A stretch of 64,000 bases of DNA, from NCBI GenBank assembly GCA_902768785.1, contig CACXMM010000013.1, forward strand, positions 56,293 to 120,292. Direction: 5' to 3'. Source of the DNA: an uncultured Prevotellaceae bacterium (GTDB taxonomy: Bacteria; Bacteroidota; Bacteroidia; Bacteroidales; Bacteroidaceae). The position numbers and the translations under genes were made by a program. Under the pieces are notes generated by a model. It saw only the letters and a program-made list of their open reading frames with translations. It had not been told where the DNA came from and did not search any database. Below are positions 6,492-15,800 of the stretch, one piece after another (position 1 is the first letter of the stretch; every line of letters begins with the position of its first letter).

Positions 6492-7555
6492 ACCATGTAG
6501 AACTATTTGCTGGTGTTGGCGGCTTCCGAAGGGCAATGGACTTGGTAACCCAGGATTTAGGTTTTCCAATAAAAACCATTGCCTATTCTGAAATTGACAA
6601 AAATGCTATAATCACATATAATGCCAATTTCGATACTACAGGCGAGATTGCTATGGGGAACATTGTTGATTTCGTCAAAAAGAGAAATGCAATGAGAGCC
6701 CTTCCTCATTATGAATTGCTTTCTGGAGGTTTCCCTTGTCAGACTTTCAGTATGATGGGCAGTCAAGAGGGATTTGAAGAAGAAAGAGGACAGATGTTTT
6801 TCCGCATTATGGATATGATTAATGAAAGACATCCACGTTATGTGCTATTGGAAAATGTCAAAAACTTAATGCGCCATGATGGAGGTAATACTATAGCTGT
6901 AATAAGAAGAGAGTTAGAGCAGGCTGGATATATTGTAAGAATCGATGTCTTTAATTCCAATGATTTTGGCTTACCTCAGAAACGGAACAGAGCTATCATT
7001 TTTGCAAGACGCAGATATATGGGAAACTTTGAGTTTAATTCGGAACTTGTTAGAGATGCATTTGTTCAGTTAGACCGGGATCATTGTTCATTGAACTTTT
7101 ACGACTCAACAATAGATATACTCGACAGACAAACAAATGAGAAATACTATTTGTCTGAAAGAATCAAACCAACCCTATTGAGCGATGGTAGTGCAGGATT
7201 TAGGTCAAACTCAGATATAGACCAAGTCATTGCAAGGCCATTAACAGCAACAATGCATAAAATGCATCGTGCTTGTCAAGACAACTACTATAGCGATTTG
7301 TTCATTCAATCTAATGGAAAAGATAGGCCATCGGAAAGAATGACCAAAGAAGAACTGGCAAGAATACCGATACGAAAGTTGACACCTAAAGAGGCATTCA
7401 TGCTTCAAGGTTTCCCTAATGACTATGCCCATAATGCAAGTCTTGCTAGAGTGGCAGATGGAGCAATGTACAAGCAAGCAGGAAATGCAGTAAGCGTGAA
7501 CACCATTTATGCTGTTCTTTATTACTTAATTATTAACCGAATTATACGACAATAA
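6488..7555 (+). CDS. 5-methylcytosine DNA methyltransferase 2 (LlaJI-type M2)
   Basis: 355 residues with all core C5-methyltransferase motifs: ELFAGVGGF (5-13), SGGFPCQTFSMM with catalytic Cys about 84, LLENVKNL (121-128), PQKRNRAIIFARR, a target-recognition region about 220-285, LTPKEAFMLQGFPNDY and QAGNAVSVNTIYAV. It is clearly divergent from the preceding enzyme, as expected if each enzyme modifies a different strand of an asymmetric site. It overlaps M1 by 4 bp and is followed after 1 bp by the GTPase gene, so translation is likely coupled. Confidence 0.93.
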   Translation: MNHVELFAGVGGFRRAMDLVTQDLGFPIKTIAYSEIDKNAIITYNANFDTTGEIAMGNIVDFVKKRNAMRALPHYELLSGGFPCQTFSMMGSQEGFEEERGQMFFRIMDMINERHPRYVLLENVKNLMRHDGGNTIAVIRRELEQAGYIVRIDVFNSNDFGLPQKRNRAIIFARRRYMGNFEFNSELVRDAFVQLDRDHCSLNFYDSTIDILDRQTNEKYYLSERIKPTLLSDGSAGFRSNSDIDQVIARPLTATMHKMHRACQDNYYSDLFIQSNGKDRPSERMTKEELARIPIRKLTPKEAFMLQGFPNDYAHNASLARVADGAMYKQAGNAVSVNTIYAVLYYLIINRIIRQ

Positions 7556-7556
7556 T

Positions 7557-9071
7557 ATGGAAGAGATAGTAAAACATATTAATGACACAAACGCAAGTTA
7601 TAGAGCTATAGGTGCAGGTGACGCCAAAAACACGGACTTGTTTTTAGATAATGACCACTACGAATTGTTCAAAGATTCTGGTGAACAAATAACCGTGAGA
7701 TTTAATAAAGAGAATCTAACAAAAGCTATTTTGTTTATTGCTTCAATACTTCCTCGTAAGTACGACAATTCTGCTATTCATAAAAAGATTCCGTTCTCAC
7801 AGTCTTTTGTATTTGACCAACTTGCTTTTCTTGAAGGATACTTCACAGTGGATGGTTTAAAGGTTGAAAACAGAACTCAAATATGGAATGCACGTAAAGA
7901 TGTATTGAAAGCCAATGGAGAAATAGATAAGCGTTTCTATTTCAATGGATTGTTAGAAGAGATAGAATACATCAATTACAAAGGCGAAAGAAGGTCTGCG
8001 AAGTTTACTATCAGAAACTATCTTGCTGGTGGTTATTCCGATTTGCACATTAAAAAGACGGATAATGGTCTTTTTGACGTGTGGGTAACAAATGCTCTTC
8101 AACCATACAATGATGGTAAGGAGGAAGGTTTAGATGTAATTAACTCCATCACACACACAGGTCTCCCTCTTCAAATTATTTATTTCGGTACACCTGGCTC
8201 AGGCAAGTCTTGGACTATTAAACAGAAGTATGAGCAAGACGAGGCTAAGGTGTTTAGAACTACTTTCCACCCAGATACCGACTATGCTTCTTTTGTTGGA
8301 TGCTACAAGCCTGTGAAGGATGAAGATGATGACAATAAGATTGTCTACGAATTTGTTCCGCAGGCATTTACGGATGCTTATGTTGCCGCTTGGAGCGATT
8401 TGAATAATCCTTATTACTTGATTATCGAGGAAATCAATCGTGGTAATTGCGCCCAGATATTTGGCGACTTGTTCCAGTTGCTCGACAGAAACAAAGACGG
8501 GTATTCTGAATATCCCATCAAGGCTGACCATGATTTAAGGGATTACCTTGTAGAGCATCTGCCAGAGGGCAGCGAAGGTATTAAGGACGGAAAACTTTGT
8601 CTGCCTCCTAATCTAAGCATCATTGCTTCAATGAACACAAGTGACCAGAGTCTGTTTCCTATGGACTCTGCTTTCAAGCGTCGTTGGAGTTGGGAGTATG
8701 TGCCTATCGATTATGAGAACTCAGAATCTGGATCATTCATGATGACAATAGGCGGAGAATCCTATAATTGGCATGATTTCCTAAAGGCTGCCAATAAGAA
8801 GATTAAGAAAGTCACATCATCTGAGGACAAACAGATGGGCAACTTCTTTATCAAAAGCAGCATAGACGAAAAGGAGTTTTGCGACAAAGTGATGTTCTAT
8901 CTGTGGAGTGAGGTCGGTAAGGACAACTATCAAACGAACGACGCCATTTTCAAGTATTATGCAGAAGAGGACAAACCAAAGGAGTTCTCTTTTAATGAAC
9001 TGTATGACCAGGAAAAAAGAACAACCATTCTGAAGGGCTTTATCCGTTACATCGAAGAAGAAGAGAAATGA
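7557..9071 (+). CDS. McrB-like AAA+ GTPase subunit (LlaJI R1 type)
   Basis: 504 residues. An N-terminal region of about 200 residues without a recognised fold probably contributes DNA recognition. It is followed by an McrB-family AAA+ motor: Walker A GTPGSGKS (211-218), a TFHPDTDYASFVGCYKP segment, the Walker B region IIEEINRGNCAQIFGDLFQ (about 289-307), and SMNTSDQSLFPMDSAFKRRW (about 358-377) carrying the NTSD element equivalent to the McrB GTP-specificity motif and the arginine finger region. In LlaJI, R1 is the NTP-driven translocase that works with the R2 nuclease. It sits 1 bp after M2 and overlaps R2 by 4 bp. Family confident; GTP rather than ATP use is inferred from the McrB relation. 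Confidence 0.9.
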   Translation: MEEIVKHINDTNASYRAIGAGDAKNTDLFLDNDHYELFKDSGEQITVRFNKENLTKAILFIASILPRKYDNSAIHKKIPFSQSFVFDQLAFLEGYFTVDGLKVENRTQIWNARKDVLKANGEIDKRFYFNGLLEEIEYINYKGERRSAKFTIRNYLAGGYSDLHIKKTDNGLFDVWVTNALQPYNDGKEEGLDVINSITHTGLPLQIIYFGTPGSGKSWTIKQKYEQDEAKVFRTTFHPDTDYASFVGCYKPVKDEDDDNKIVYEFVPQAFTDAYVAAWSDLNNPYYLIIEEINRGNCAQIFGDLFQLLDRNKDGYSEYPIKADHDLRDYLVEHLPEGSEGIKDGKLCLPPNLSIIASMNTSDQSLFPMDSAFKRRWSWEYVPIDYENSESGSFMMTIGGESYNWHDFLKAANKKIKKVTSSEDKQMGNFFIKSSIDEKEFCDKVMFYLWSEVGKDNYQTNDAIFKYYAEEDKPKEFSFNELYDQEKRTTILKGFIRYIEEEEK

Positions 9072-11092
9072 AAATATTCTTTGAGGAATACGTTTACAAG
9101 TGGGATGTCGTGAAGGATTTTCTTCATGACCACTATGTAATGTACCTCAAAGATGATCGCGTTACTATTCCATACGTAGGATATTACTATTCATCAAAGG
9201 CTGAAGACTCTGTGTTTATTCTGCCAAAGGTGTTTATCAACATCGATGAACACAAGGAGGAAAAAGCCTTTGGGATTTTTAAGCCAGAGGATATAATCGA
9301 TACAAATGACGAGAAGAACCCTTTGATGAAGTCGGAATATTTCACTGAGGTGTTTAATCTCTCTACATGGATATACCGGGCCATTGCCCGATATCAGGAA
9401 CGCCACAGTCCTGAGAATATTACAGAATCCGTGGAGGTGCAGAATGTGGAATCGGTAAATGGTGATAGTAGCGAGACTTGGATTAACATCATCCTGCAGT
9501 TGATTCGATTTAACAATGAACACAGGAACCTCTTTACCTATATAGCAAGAATCAATTCCCAAGGACATAACAAAATAAACTGGCAGAAGACCATCAGCAA
9601 GGTGCGTCCTTGGTTGCAGGAAGACAATCCCGTCTATATCGAATTCCGTAATAAGTCGAAGGTGATCAATTATGATGAAGAGTTGATTGTATTGTTCTTC
9701 TCAGTATTAGATTACCTGCATGATAAGTACCATTTCCGTATTCTGAGGAATGTGAACTATCAGACTTTCCCGAAGGATGTGGAAAAACTGATAGAATCCG
9801 GCAAAGGTACACGACTACTGAGAAACATCAGAAGAAAGTACTTCAAGGATGAACTGGTGAAATTGTGGAATTTACTCAATGTGTTCTTCAAGAAAGCACA
9901 GAACATGAAGAGTAATAGAACGCATGAGGAATCACTGATGGTGAGGAACTTCAATATGGTATTCGAGGATATGATTGACACACTCATCAGCGATGATACA
10001 AAGGACAAGAACGAGAAACTGAAAGACCAGCCAGACGGTAAGATTGTTGACCACATCTATCACTACAGTTCCCTGGTACGTGACGATGACATTTATTATA
10101 TAGGTGACAGCAAGTATTATAAGGAAGGACATGATCCTGGCGAGAACTCCATCTATAAGCAGTTCACATACGCCAAGAATGTCATCCAGATGAATATGGA
10201 TGTGACCACACCCAGTGGACAGATTGGGCGTGGAAACTATTATGATGAAGTGACTGAAGGATACAACATCACTCCGAACTTCTTTATTAGAGGTTTGGTG
10301 AACCCACTGAACCTCAATTATCTGGAGGCTGAGCTGGAACAACAGAAGGGGAAGGACGGGAAACCTGCCGTTGAGAAACGCTGGCATCATCAGAACAGAC
10401 TGTTTGACAGAGATACATTGTTCGTATTGAAGTATAGTATCAATTTCCTTTTTGTTCTATCGGCATATGCTACAGGTAGAGTGGATGAGGCATACAAGAA
10501 TCACATCAGAGAGAAGTTCAAGAAGAACCTGACAGAAGAATTGGAAAGGAAGTACCATTTCTATCTGTTACTATCGAAAGGTGACAGGAAAGAAGCGGTT
10601 GACAGGCATTTCCGATTATTGAACGGGAAAGTGTTCAACTCGTTTAAGGATGGACGGATCCTGCTTTGTGCCTTTGAAAAAGGGAAGCGTGGAGCCATAC
10701 AGCTGTTTGAGCAGATAAAGAATGATTTCAAGGTTATTCGATATAAGCTGGGACAAGACATTCATGAGGCGATTCAGAATCAGCCTGAGATATCATTGGA
10801 GCCTCGAAGGGCGCATGCTCAAGCTACTCTATTTCCCATGATTGGAGCTAAATTGGAAGATATCCGTGACGATCAGGAGGTGTACAACGTTGTTTGGAGA
10901 AGAATGATATTGGATGATATGGCCTCTGATCCTGGGCAAATAATAACTGAATGTCATAAGTCATTTGAGTTCCTTGATAAATACCCTGGAATGACACACC
11001 GGGATTGGAACAAAGTGGTGATGAGTTTTATTCACGATGTACAGACTTTATATGACTTGGATTTATCAGAGATTTTTAAAATGACGGCATAA
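9068..11092 (+). CDS. LlaJI-family restriction endonuclease subunit (R2 / McrC-like)
   Basis: 674 residues beginning MKIFFEEYVYKWDVV. It occupies the McrC position after an McrB-like motor. A PD-(D/E)xK-like site is visible: IVDH near residue 328, then a strand ending IGDSKYYKEG with Asp347 and Lys349. The C-terminal 200 residues are helical and charged. LlaJI R2 proteins cut DNA as partners of the R1 motor in a system with two C5 methyltransferases, which is exactly the gene order here. The operon ends at 11092, followed by AGTCTTC-gca-GAAGACT and GTAGG/CCTAC inverted repeats that may help end the transcript, though neither has a good U-tract. Catalytic residue assignment is by eye. Confidence 0.85.
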   Translation: MKIFFEEYVYKWDVVKDFLHDHYVMYLKDDRVTIPYVGYYYSSKAEDSVFILPKVFINIDEHKEEKAFGIFKPEDIIDTNDEKNPLMKSEYFTEVFNLSTWIYRAIARYQERHSPENITESVEVQNVESVNGDSSETWINIILQLIRFNNEHRNLFTYIARINSQGHNKINWQKTISKVRPWLQEDNPVYIEFRNKSKVINYDEELIVLFFSVLDYLHDKYHFRILRNVNYQTFPKDVEKLIESGKGTRLLRNIRRKYFKDELVKLWNLLNVFFKKAQNMKSNRTHEESLMVRNFNMVFEDMIDTLISDDTKDKNEKLKDQPDGKIVDHIYHYSSLVRDDDIYYIGDSKYYKEGHDPGENSIYKQFTYAKNVIQMNMDVTTPSGQIGRGNYYDEVTEGYNITPNFFIRGLVNPLNLNYLEAELEQQKGKDGKPAVEKRWHHQNRLFDRDTLFVLKYSINFLFVLSAYATGRVDEAYKNHIREKFKKNLTEELERKYHFYLLLSKGDRKEAVDRHFRLLNGKVFNSFKDGRILLCAFEKGKRGAIQLFEQIKNDFKVIRYKLGQDIHEAIQNQPEISLEPRRAHAQATLFPMIGAKLEDIRDDQEVYNVVWRRMILDDMASDPGQIITECHKSFEFLDKYPGMTHRDWNKVVMSFIHDVQTLYDLDLSEIFKMTA

Positions 11093-11147
11093 CAGCAAAG
11101 TCTTCGCAGAAGACTCTTCTCGGTAGGCCTTCGGCGATAATCCTACA

Positions 11148-11199
11148 AAATCTCTCTTGCTATCCAGGCACAGGCTTCCGCATCCGCAAGGGCGTAATT
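11148..11199 (-). repeat. Duplicated 3' end of the exonuclease gene (left copy)
   Basis: The minus strand here encodes ALADAEACAWIAREIL followed by TAG, the same 16 residues and stop that end the exonuclease gene at 12214-12270. The nucleotide copies differ at about 8 of 51 positions. Only this 3' tip is present, so it is a fragment rather than a gene. Together with the right copy it brackets the RhuM-Fic gene. Confidence 0.85.
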
Positions 11200-12193
11200 A
11201 TTCGTTCTGCTGATTGATTAGGTTCACCACCACCTTAACCATCACATCTTTCTCCTCTGTCTTGCTCTCTGCTATCATCAGGGTTAGGGCAACGAGGGTG
11301 TTATCAGCCAGACGTTTGGAGCCGTCTTTGCGATAGAGGATGTGGTTATTATTGAGGAACCAAAGGAACAGGGTGGCAGCAATGCGTTTATTGCCATCAC
11401 TGAACGAATGGTTCTTGGTCACCAGATAAAGCAACATGGCGGCTTTCTCCTCCACACTGGGATAAAGTTCCTCACCTCCAAAGGTCTGATAGATCTGTCC
11501 GATACTGCTCTTGAATGAGTCGTCCTTCTCATTACCAAAAAGTGCTGAACCTCCAAACTTTTCGCGCAATCCATTGATAGCCTCCATCGCATTCTCGTAT
11601 GTGGCATGGAATGGCTCTTCCTTTGTCGTCTTATCGATGGAGAGTCGTTCGTAATCATAGTTGTCGAGGGTATCCAGAGCGTAGGTGTAATCCGTCACCA
11701 CTTCGAAGAGGGCATTCGTCTCGTCGTTCGACAGCAGTGGCTGATTCTGGATTGTACGTCCAAGCATACCAACCAACTGACGCAAATCAGCAATTTGCTC
11801 CTTTCGGATGCGCTCATTGACGGCATAGCCTTTAACGAGGTAGTCTTTCAGAATCCTGTTGGCCCATTTTCTAAACTGAATTCCCTTCTTGCTTTTCACC
11901 CTGTAACCTACAGAAGTTACCATTTCCAAGTTGAAATACTCCTTTTCATGGGTTTGTGTTTTATCCTCAATTGCGCCATGCCGAGTGGTGTTCGCAAATT
12001 TTGCGACTACCACTTCGTCTGCCAATTCCTCTTTGAGTGCATTGTTGATGTGTTTGCTGATGGTCTTATAGTCCCTTTCAAACAGCATCGCCAGTTGCTG
12101 TCGCGTTACCCAAACCATCTCTCTTTCCATTCTGACCTCAAGTTGAATGGAATTAGTTTCATCCGTGTAGATTATTATTTTGTTCTCTTCCAT
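11198..12193 (-). CDS. RhuM-like N-terminus fused to a Fic/DOC domain
   Basis: 331 residues from the ATG at 12193 (MEENKIIIYTDE). A frame extension to 12295 only re-reads the end of the exonuclease gene. The first 150 residues are RhuM-like: VWVTRQQLAMLFERDYKTIS (phage-antirepressor-like HTH), and TQTHEKEYFNLEMV then GYRVKSKKGIQFRKWA. The C-terminal half is a Fic fold with HSFSDGNKRIAATLFLWFL (about 259-277), matching HxFx(D/E)GNKR, so it should AMPylate or otherwise modify a target. I saw no clear inhibitory (S/T)xxxE(G/N) helix. The gene is enclosed by direct repeats of the exonuclease 3' end, suggesting insertion as a unit. Family confident, target unknown. Confidence 0.88.
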   Translation of the reverse strand: MEENKIIIYTDETNSIQLEVRMEREMVWVTRQQLAMLFERDYKTISKHINNALKEELADEVVVAKFANTTRHGAIEDKTQTHEKEYFNLEMVTSVGYRVKSKKGIQFRKWANRILKDYLVKGYAVNERIRKEQIADLRQLVGMLGRTIQNQPLLSNDETNALFEVVTDYTYALDTLDNYDYERLSIDKTTKEEPFHATYENAMEAINGLREKFGGSALFGNEKDDSFKSSIGQIYQTFGGEELYPSVEEKAAMLLYLVTKNHSFSDGNKRIAATLFLWFLNNNHILYRKDGSKRLADNTLVALTLMIAESKTEEKDVMVKVVVNLINQQNE

Positions 12194-12213
12194 ATTGTGT
12201 ATTGTATATAGTT

Positions 12214-12750
12214 CTAAAGTATTTCTCTTGCAATCCAGGCGCATGCTTCCGCATCCGCAAGGGCATGATGATGATTTTTCAGTTGATAGCCACAAGCAGC
12301 AGCTACGGTTTGAAGTTGGTGGTTTTCCAGATAGCGGAAAGCTCTTCGTGAGGCAGCAAGAGTGTCGTAAAAATCATAGTCTGGATAGTCCATCTGATAA
12401 ACACGGAACACAGCTTTCAGACAGCCCTCGTCAAAGGGCTTGTTATGAGCCACAAGAGGAAGACCTTCAATGAGAGGCTCTATCTGTGCCCATACCTTCG
12501 GGAACACGGGAGCTTCCTCTGTATCTTCCCTGCAGAGTCCATGCACCTGTGAGCACCAGTAGTTATAATAGTTCGGCTCCGGCTGGATCAGTGAATAGAA
12601 CGAATCCACAATCTCACCGTTTCGGACAATGACGACGCCGACGCTGCAAACGCTTGACCTTTCATTGTTGGCCGTTTCAAAGTCTATGGCTGCAAAATCC
12701 TTGAGCCCAGCTCGAAGATTTTCACGCTTGGCAGAGTTTATACGAGTCAT
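12214..12750 (-). CDS. DEDDh 3'-5' exonuclease (DnaQ-like)
   Basis: 178 residues forming one DnaQ-type exonuclease domain: Exo I AAIDFETANNERS (Asp23, Glu25), VHGLCREDTEEAP, Exo II VAHNKPFDEGCLKAV, and Exo III NHHHALADAEACAW with the His-x4-Asp pair. It resembles stand-alone DNA Pol III epsilon-like or RNase T-like nucleases that trim DNA or RNA 3' ends. Its start is 45 nt downstream of a TAGCTTTG promoter box that overlaps the end of the helicase gene. Its C-terminal 16 codons are duplicated beyond the neighbouring Fic gene. Confidence 0.9.
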   Translation of the reverse strand: MTRINSAKRENLRAGLKDFAAIDFETANNERSSVCSVGVVIVRNGEIVDSFYSLIQPEPNYYNYWCSQVHGLCREDTEEAPVFPKVWAQIEPLIEGLPLVAHNKPFDEGCLKAVFRVYQMDYPDYDFYDTLAASRRAFRYLENHQLQTVAAACGYQLKNHHHALADAEACAWIAREIL

Positions 12751-12801
12751 TGATTTCTCTGTTAATAGTTCTTCCTAAAACTCTTGGTGGAGTTCTGACT
12801 G

Positions 12802-12809
12802 CAAAGCTA
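12802..12809 (-). promoter_or_regulatory. Promoter -7 box of the exonuclease gene
   Basis: The minus strand reads TAGCTTTG, matching TAnnTTTG, about 50 bp before the exonuclease ATG and overlapping the last codon of the upstream helicase gene. Confidence 0.5.
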
Positions 12810-15800
12810 CCCTTTTATCATGACCATTCCTTCATTCACCGTCACTTTCCCGTCAGTTTTCAAGTGTTCGAGGGCTTTTTCAACAGCAATATCGGTACGG
12901 AAGGAACGGCGGCGGAAGCCCATGAGTTTCGCAAACTGTCGTTTCAGCTCATCCTCCGGTAGGGACACCGCACTCTTTACTATAAAGAGAACAGCTTTCT
13001 GAAACTCCGTCTTCGGAATATCCAGGAAGTCCAGATTCATATAACGATGGGGCAGCTGGTACTGCTGCTCTGTCTCCTCCACGTCCATACCTTCCAGACT
13101 GAACGAACTGGAGGCGATTTGCTTTGCCTTCTCGATGGACGCCGATGACTGCTTCACATCATTCTTGATGTCGTCGAGGCGTTGCAGCAACCGGTCTATC
13201 AACTGCTGGTGATTCTCGTACCAGTCAACAGCCCAGATACGCATCACGTTCCACCCCAGACCGTTCAACACGCCCGGTTGCACAATTTCACGGTCACGCG
13301 TGGTCTTGGTATCATAGTAGTTACGACCATCGCAAAGGATGCCCAGGATATATTCTTCCGGCTTCTGCGGGTTCAATATGGCCAGGTCTATTTTGAACTG
13401 GCTACGACCTACGTGAGTGACCACCTCATAGCCATGACTGCGCAGTTCTTCAGCAATGATACGCACCAGATCGGTCTCTGCTGTATCCTCCATGTCATCC
13501 GCTGCAATCATATTCTGGTTCAGGCTCAGTGTTCCGCTCTGTGCAAACTCTAAGAAACTCTTCAGACCCTCCACACCTTTCGCGCTGGACCGCCTCAGGT
13601 CAATCTGCTCTGCACGAAGGGTGGAGAACACGATCATCTCCTGACGAGCACGGCTCACCGCCACATTCAGTCGCCGTTCGCCTCCCTCATTGTTCAGAGG
13701 CCCGAAGTTCATCGACACCTTTCCATGCTTGTCCGGACCGTAGCCCACACTGAAGAGGATTACGTCGCGCTCATCACCCTGCACATTTTCCAGGTTCTTG
13801 ATGAAGATAGGCTCTTCACTCTGGTAGGCTTTCTGTTCCAGCTGCGGATTCTTGGCCAGTTCCTCTATCAGGATATCCTCGATGAGGTTCTGCTGCACCT
13901 TACTGAAGCTCACGATACCGATGCTGTGCTGTGACAGTTCAGGATCGTTCAGTCGGCGCACTACCTCATCAACGATGGCATGGGCCTCAGTGGGATTACA
14001 GCGTGTATGTCCTTTGTCATAGACACCGTTCACCTCTACCAGTCTGACCTTCGACAACTGGTCATCGACGCTGGGGAAGGTGTGCAGTTTACTCTCATAA
14101 TAATGATGGTTGGAGAATGCAATGAGCGACTCGTGTCTCGAGCGGTAGTGCCACGAGAGGTAATGACCTGGCATCGAGAGGGTGATGCAATCGTCAAGGA
14201 TACTCTCCATATCATCGATATCCGCATTATCCTCATCCACCGACTGGGTAGTGAAGAAACTGGTGGGGGGCATCTGCTTCGGATCACCCACACAGACAAG
14301 TGCCTTACCGCGGGCAATGGCACCGATGGCTTCGCTGGTTGGCATCTGCGAGGCCTCATCGAAGATCACCAGGTCGAATTTCTCTCCACCCATGTCGATA
14401 TACTGTGCCACACTGATCGGACTCATCAACATACACGGACATAGCTTCGGTAACAGCGTAGGCACCTGATCAATGATCTTCCGGATACTGGTGCCCCATC
14501 CACCGTTGGAAATATTCCGTTTCAGGATGCCCATCTCAGAGTTAGCAGCGGCAGCGAGTGTCTGTGACGGCACCCGGGAAGCCAGTCGGCAATACAGCTC
14601 TTTCTTACAGAGATCCTGGAAGGCATAGGTCTCCTCCTTATATTTATCGATAAGGTCCTCGAAGATCAGTCCGTTGAACTTCGCCAACGAGGGATCCTTA
14701 CTTACGATATCCATGGTCAGCAAATGATATACGGCCTTCTGGAAAGCCAGCGAAGCCTCTGCCCCACTGACATGCTGTTCCATAATGTGGTCAATGACAC
14801 ATCCCAGTCTTTCCGTCTGGAGCGCCTGCTTACGTTCTGTCCACAGACACCAGTCCTTGATACCTCCCAGATGAGCCATCCATCTGTCAACATTCCCTGC
14901 AATGGAAGAGATCTTGCTTCGACTGGGCAGTTCGAAATCGGTGATAGGTGCCATCTCCTCCTGTAAGGCTTTCAGGTGCTGGAGCTGTGAGGTGACAGCG
15001 TTGAAAGGCAACGCATAGCTCTGTCTGAACAGATCCCAGTCGTCTCCCATCCGATGGAGCAGTTCGTCACGCACATCCATCAGATTCATATCATGCCGCT
15101 GGGCATAGCCCATCATCATCTGTGACAGCTGCGAAGCTCCTTTCAGCGACGGCTCAATCAGCGTCCATCGCTCAGAGCCGCTCTTCCCATCTGCTCCAAA
15201 AAGTGCACAGAACTGATCAGACTGTTGTCGTACCTCATTTTGCAGTTCCTGGTAATGTCCTATCTGCTGCAACAAGTCGGGAACGTTCTCGAACTGAGCA
15301 CCGGCACTGAACAGCCGGATCTCCTTCATCAATTTCCGTTTGGCAAAGAATCTTGGCAGGAACCACTTCCCTTTCACCTCGGTATGTCTTGCAGAAAGGG
15401 TCAACGTGTCGGCTGTAAGTGCCTCCTTCGTACAGGTGGTGAGGATTTCCGCTTTCTCCTGATCGCGTTTCTTCCCCTGCTCCACCATCCGCAGCAGGTC
15501 GTCATAACGTTGTTTGTTCGCCACAAAACTCAGGAGGTCAGCCGAGAAAATGGGCGTCTGCTCCATTACATGTCCCATAGAGTCAGCCATGGTAATGTCC
15601 TTGTCGCTGTCATCAAACGACAGGGGTAGCTTGGAGAGTGTTTCCGACAGCTGGCCATACTCACTCTTATAGTCGATCATCAGCGAACGCAGACGGGCCA
15701 CATCCTCTTCACGGAATGTCTTGGGTACCATCCCCAGCAATCCGCTGTCTGCGGGATGACCGGTAATTCTGAACACCACGTCCAGACCCTCTATCTCCTC

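Noticed and set aside
12194-12295. 34-residue N-terminal extension of the RhuM-Fic protein
   Set aside because: It is the end of the exonuclease gene read in another frame; the MEENK start fits the family.
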